This document shows positions 7,001 through 7,564 of a stretch of 7,564 nt of DNA, piece after piece. Within the stretch, counting starts at the first letter, position 1. Each line of letters starts with the position of its first letter. This stretch comes from Verrucomicrobiota bacterium. Its GTDB lineage: Bacteria > Verrucomicrobiota > Verrucomicrobiia > Opitutales > Opitutaceae. Under the pieces are notes generated by a model. It saw nothing but the letters and a program-made list of their open reading frames with translations, did not search any database and was not told the origin of the DNA. The position numbers and the translations under genes were made by a program. The DNA lies in assembly GCA_023430565.1 (NCBI GenBank), contig JAEZAD010000320.1, forward strand, positions 1 to 7,564. The letters run 5' to 3'.

Positions 7001-7564
7001 TGCTCGGCGACAACGCGACGGCGCGGGACTATCTCACGCAAGCGCGCGGCGCGAGTCTCCGCGCGCGCGACCTCGTCGAACAGATTCTGACCTTCGGCCG
7101 CCAGTCGCCCGATGACCAGCACACGTCGCTCGATCTCGCGCTGGTCATCGAGGAAGCGCGACGGCTCCTGCGCGCGACGATCCCCGCGACGATCGCGATC
7201 GAAACGCACATCGCGCCCGATTGCGGCCCGGTGCAGGGCGACGCCACGCAGATCCATCAGGTGTTGCTCAACCTCGGGTCCAACGCCGCCCACGCGATGA
7301 CGGGCAAGGGCGGCGTGCTCTCGATCACGCTCGCGCCGGTGGAAAGCGGCGCGCCGCGCACCGCCACACTCGCGACGCTGCCGGCGGGCGACTACCTGCG
7401 GCTGACGGTGAGCGACACGGGGCACGGCATGGACGAAACCACGCTGCAGCGCATCTTCGACCCGTTCTTCACGACCAAGGAAGTGCGCGAAGGAACGGGG
7501 CTCGGCCTGGCCGTGGTGCACGGGATCGTGCGGGCGCACCGCGGCGGGGTCGACGTCGAGAGCC
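4009..7564 (+). CDS. Membrane-bound multi-PAS sensor histidine kinase (3' end outside window)
   Basis: At least 1185 residues, open to the window edge. The N-terminus has about eight membrane segments (roughly 12-31, 41-55, 63-81, 110-127, 139-157, 173-189, 212-232, 241-260), like the MASE-type sensor regions of bacterial kinases and diguanylate cyclases. A charged coiled coil follows (268-316). Five PAS domains come next: about 316-437, 444-563, 573-692, 702-822 and 831-950. PAS2-4 share GVW(E/D)W and HP(D/E)D signatures and each ends in D(V/I)T, so they look like PAS_3 fold members. The kinase core has the H-box GGIAHDFNNLL with phosphoacceptor H979, the N-box around N1088/N1092, the DTGHGM G1 box (1136-1141), the DPFFTTK F-box (1151-1157) and GTGLGL (1162-1167). 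Kinases with this H-box often carry a C-terminal receiver, but none is visible here. ATG 4009 was chosen because a membrane segment begins soon after; an in-frame GTG at 3916 would add 31 unremarkable residues. Signal and partner are unknown. Confidence 0.93.
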   Translation, partial: MSLEDNIRRAPGVAGIVVLAVGLGRCATVFFSEPGARWLEAPLSLALLGAALWLRTREKNAFAASLCAGAAIAWVAAAVGFDAASGRLMSFDFMFWAAPAGGGVADRNIPLDAAIVLVAAGLGLLLAKRQAHRVQRNLSAWLLIVAFALSAATLLMHALQFATRYAQPLHMNVADSAGLLVLSLGSLLLRPNSKLMRMLLAKSSAGTLARRLFYGVTLLPATLIGLTLVLLHFRFIEPIYAPAFVLALLVIAGFVHTMFSAEAAVDIDDRRKAAEDEHARLNTVLEHQAARLQELVARRTNELRTLSVHLRTTTRENAQLGLVARNTTNGVVITDAQGNLEWANTAFERMTGYTLAEVKGHKPGHFLQGPDTDPASVTQLRKAIQAGERCYVEILNYTKSRHPYWQIVDMEPVHDATGKLVNWIAIQTDVTAHRLAEQHLRVLNERLQLATQSAALGVWEWDAASQKHTWDERTHIIHGMKPGEFDGTFEAWMSCLHPDDRPLANARFELVLAGGNFYDQEFRVIRAGEAGVRHVESRAIVQRDAQGKLLRITGTSRDVTAERENEERLRTLTDRWQLALRASRYGVWDWDPTSGHVIWDDRIFEIYGVGRDRFSGTRQAWLELLHPEDRHRAEQIEQDALGTGSEEYDNEFRIILPDGFVRYVETHAYVRRDEQGRPVRVVGMDRDITAEKQTLEALRMAEERWQLAVEGTNDGVWDWNVPTGITYHDQRWSQMLGYEIGEVPDTIESWRQLIHPDDLPGCVIATEEHFARRSLLYHHEYRMRTRQGEWKWIMDRGKVVNRDAQGRPLRMVGMHTDITARKNLEQRLHQFEQLATQVSEIAQIGGWELDLETMHLEWSEQVRRIHEVDDSYKPTVQSAIQFFAPEARDIISTAWKAAMTYGRNYDLELPLITATQRRIWVRALARADFQDSKPVRLIGAFQDISSRRDSEEARRKLEFQLFQAQKMETLGTLAGGIAHDFNNLLTGIMGYQELVEDVLGDNATARDYLTQARGASLRARDLVEQILTFGRQSPDDQHTSLDLALVIEEARRLLRATIPATIAIETHIAPDCGPVQGDATQIHQVLLNLGSNAAHAMTGKGGVLSITLAPVESGAPRTATLATLPAGDYLRLTVSDTGHGMDETTLQRIFDPFFTTKEVREGTGLGLAVVHGIVRAHRGGVDVES
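5377..6538 (+). repeat. Three tandem PAS-coding units with an exact 387-base period
   Basis: The PAS core sequence GGCGTGTGGGA.TGG occurs at 5377, 5764 and 6151, spaced 387 bases (129 codons) each time. The HP(D/E)D motifs at residues 497, 626 and 755 keep the same spacing. CGCTGGCAGCTCGCG occurs exactly at 5731-5745 and 6118-6132. The flanking PAS domains are spaced differently (381 bases before, 390 after). This suggests duplication of one PAS unit within the kinase gene. Confidence 0.7.

Noticed and set aside
3925..7539. A 1204-codon open frame on the minus strand opposite the sensor kinase
   Set aside because: It is a mirror of the kinase gene in very GC-rich DNA. Its translation is an Arg/His/Val-rich mixture with no recognisable domain, whereas the plus-strand frame encodes continuous PAS and kinase motifs.

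Overview
This is a 7.56 kb high-GC bacterial window with four protein-coding genes. Two of them run to, or nearly to, the window edges. The layout is: (1) a plus-strand dicarboxylate/amino acid:cation symporter (3-1319); (2) a convergent 93-bp gap holding a clear minus-strand intrinsic terminator and a weaker plus-strand one; (3) a two-gene minus-strand unit, in transcription order a small exported TonB C-terminal-domain protein (3815-3465) and a 673-residue methyl-accepting chemotaxis protein (3434-1413); (4) a 193-bp divergent intergenic region rich in dyad symmetry; (5) a very large plus-strand membrane sensor histidine kinase (4009 to beyond 7564) with about eight membrane segments, a coiled coil, five PAS domains, and the dimerisation and ATPase domains. 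It has no stop codon inside the window.

Organism: inner-membrane transporters, an MCP and a TonB-type domain point to a motile or chemotactic Gram-negative bacterium. The strong G/C third-position preference, the absence of a recognisable Shine-Dalgarno sequence at the three starts whose upstream DNA is visible, and the general style of these proteins would fit a Verrucomicrobiota member such as Opitutaceae. That is an impression without a database search, and a high-GC proteobacterium is not excluded.

Function: the theme of the right-hand 6 kb is environmental sensing. The MCP would pass a periplasmic signal to CheA/CheW. The kinase would integrate membrane and cytoplasmic cues through its PAS array and phosphorylate a response regulator, either fused further downstream or separate. 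The TonB_C protein is only 31 bases from the MCP start and probably shares its transcript, but it lacks the proline-rich arm of a true energy transducer, so its role is open. The symporter is transcribed towards this unit and shows no direct link to it.

No clearly new defence, mobile or RNA system is visible. No tRNA, rRNA, CRISPR array or insertion sequence was recognised. The most notable points are the exact 129-codon periodicity of three PAS domains in the kinase, a LOV-like PAS domain lacking the photoactive cysteine, the minimal TonB_C protein coupled to an MCP, a hairpin lying over the junction of those two genes, and an Asp-to-Ser change in the symporter's NMDGT cation-site motif.
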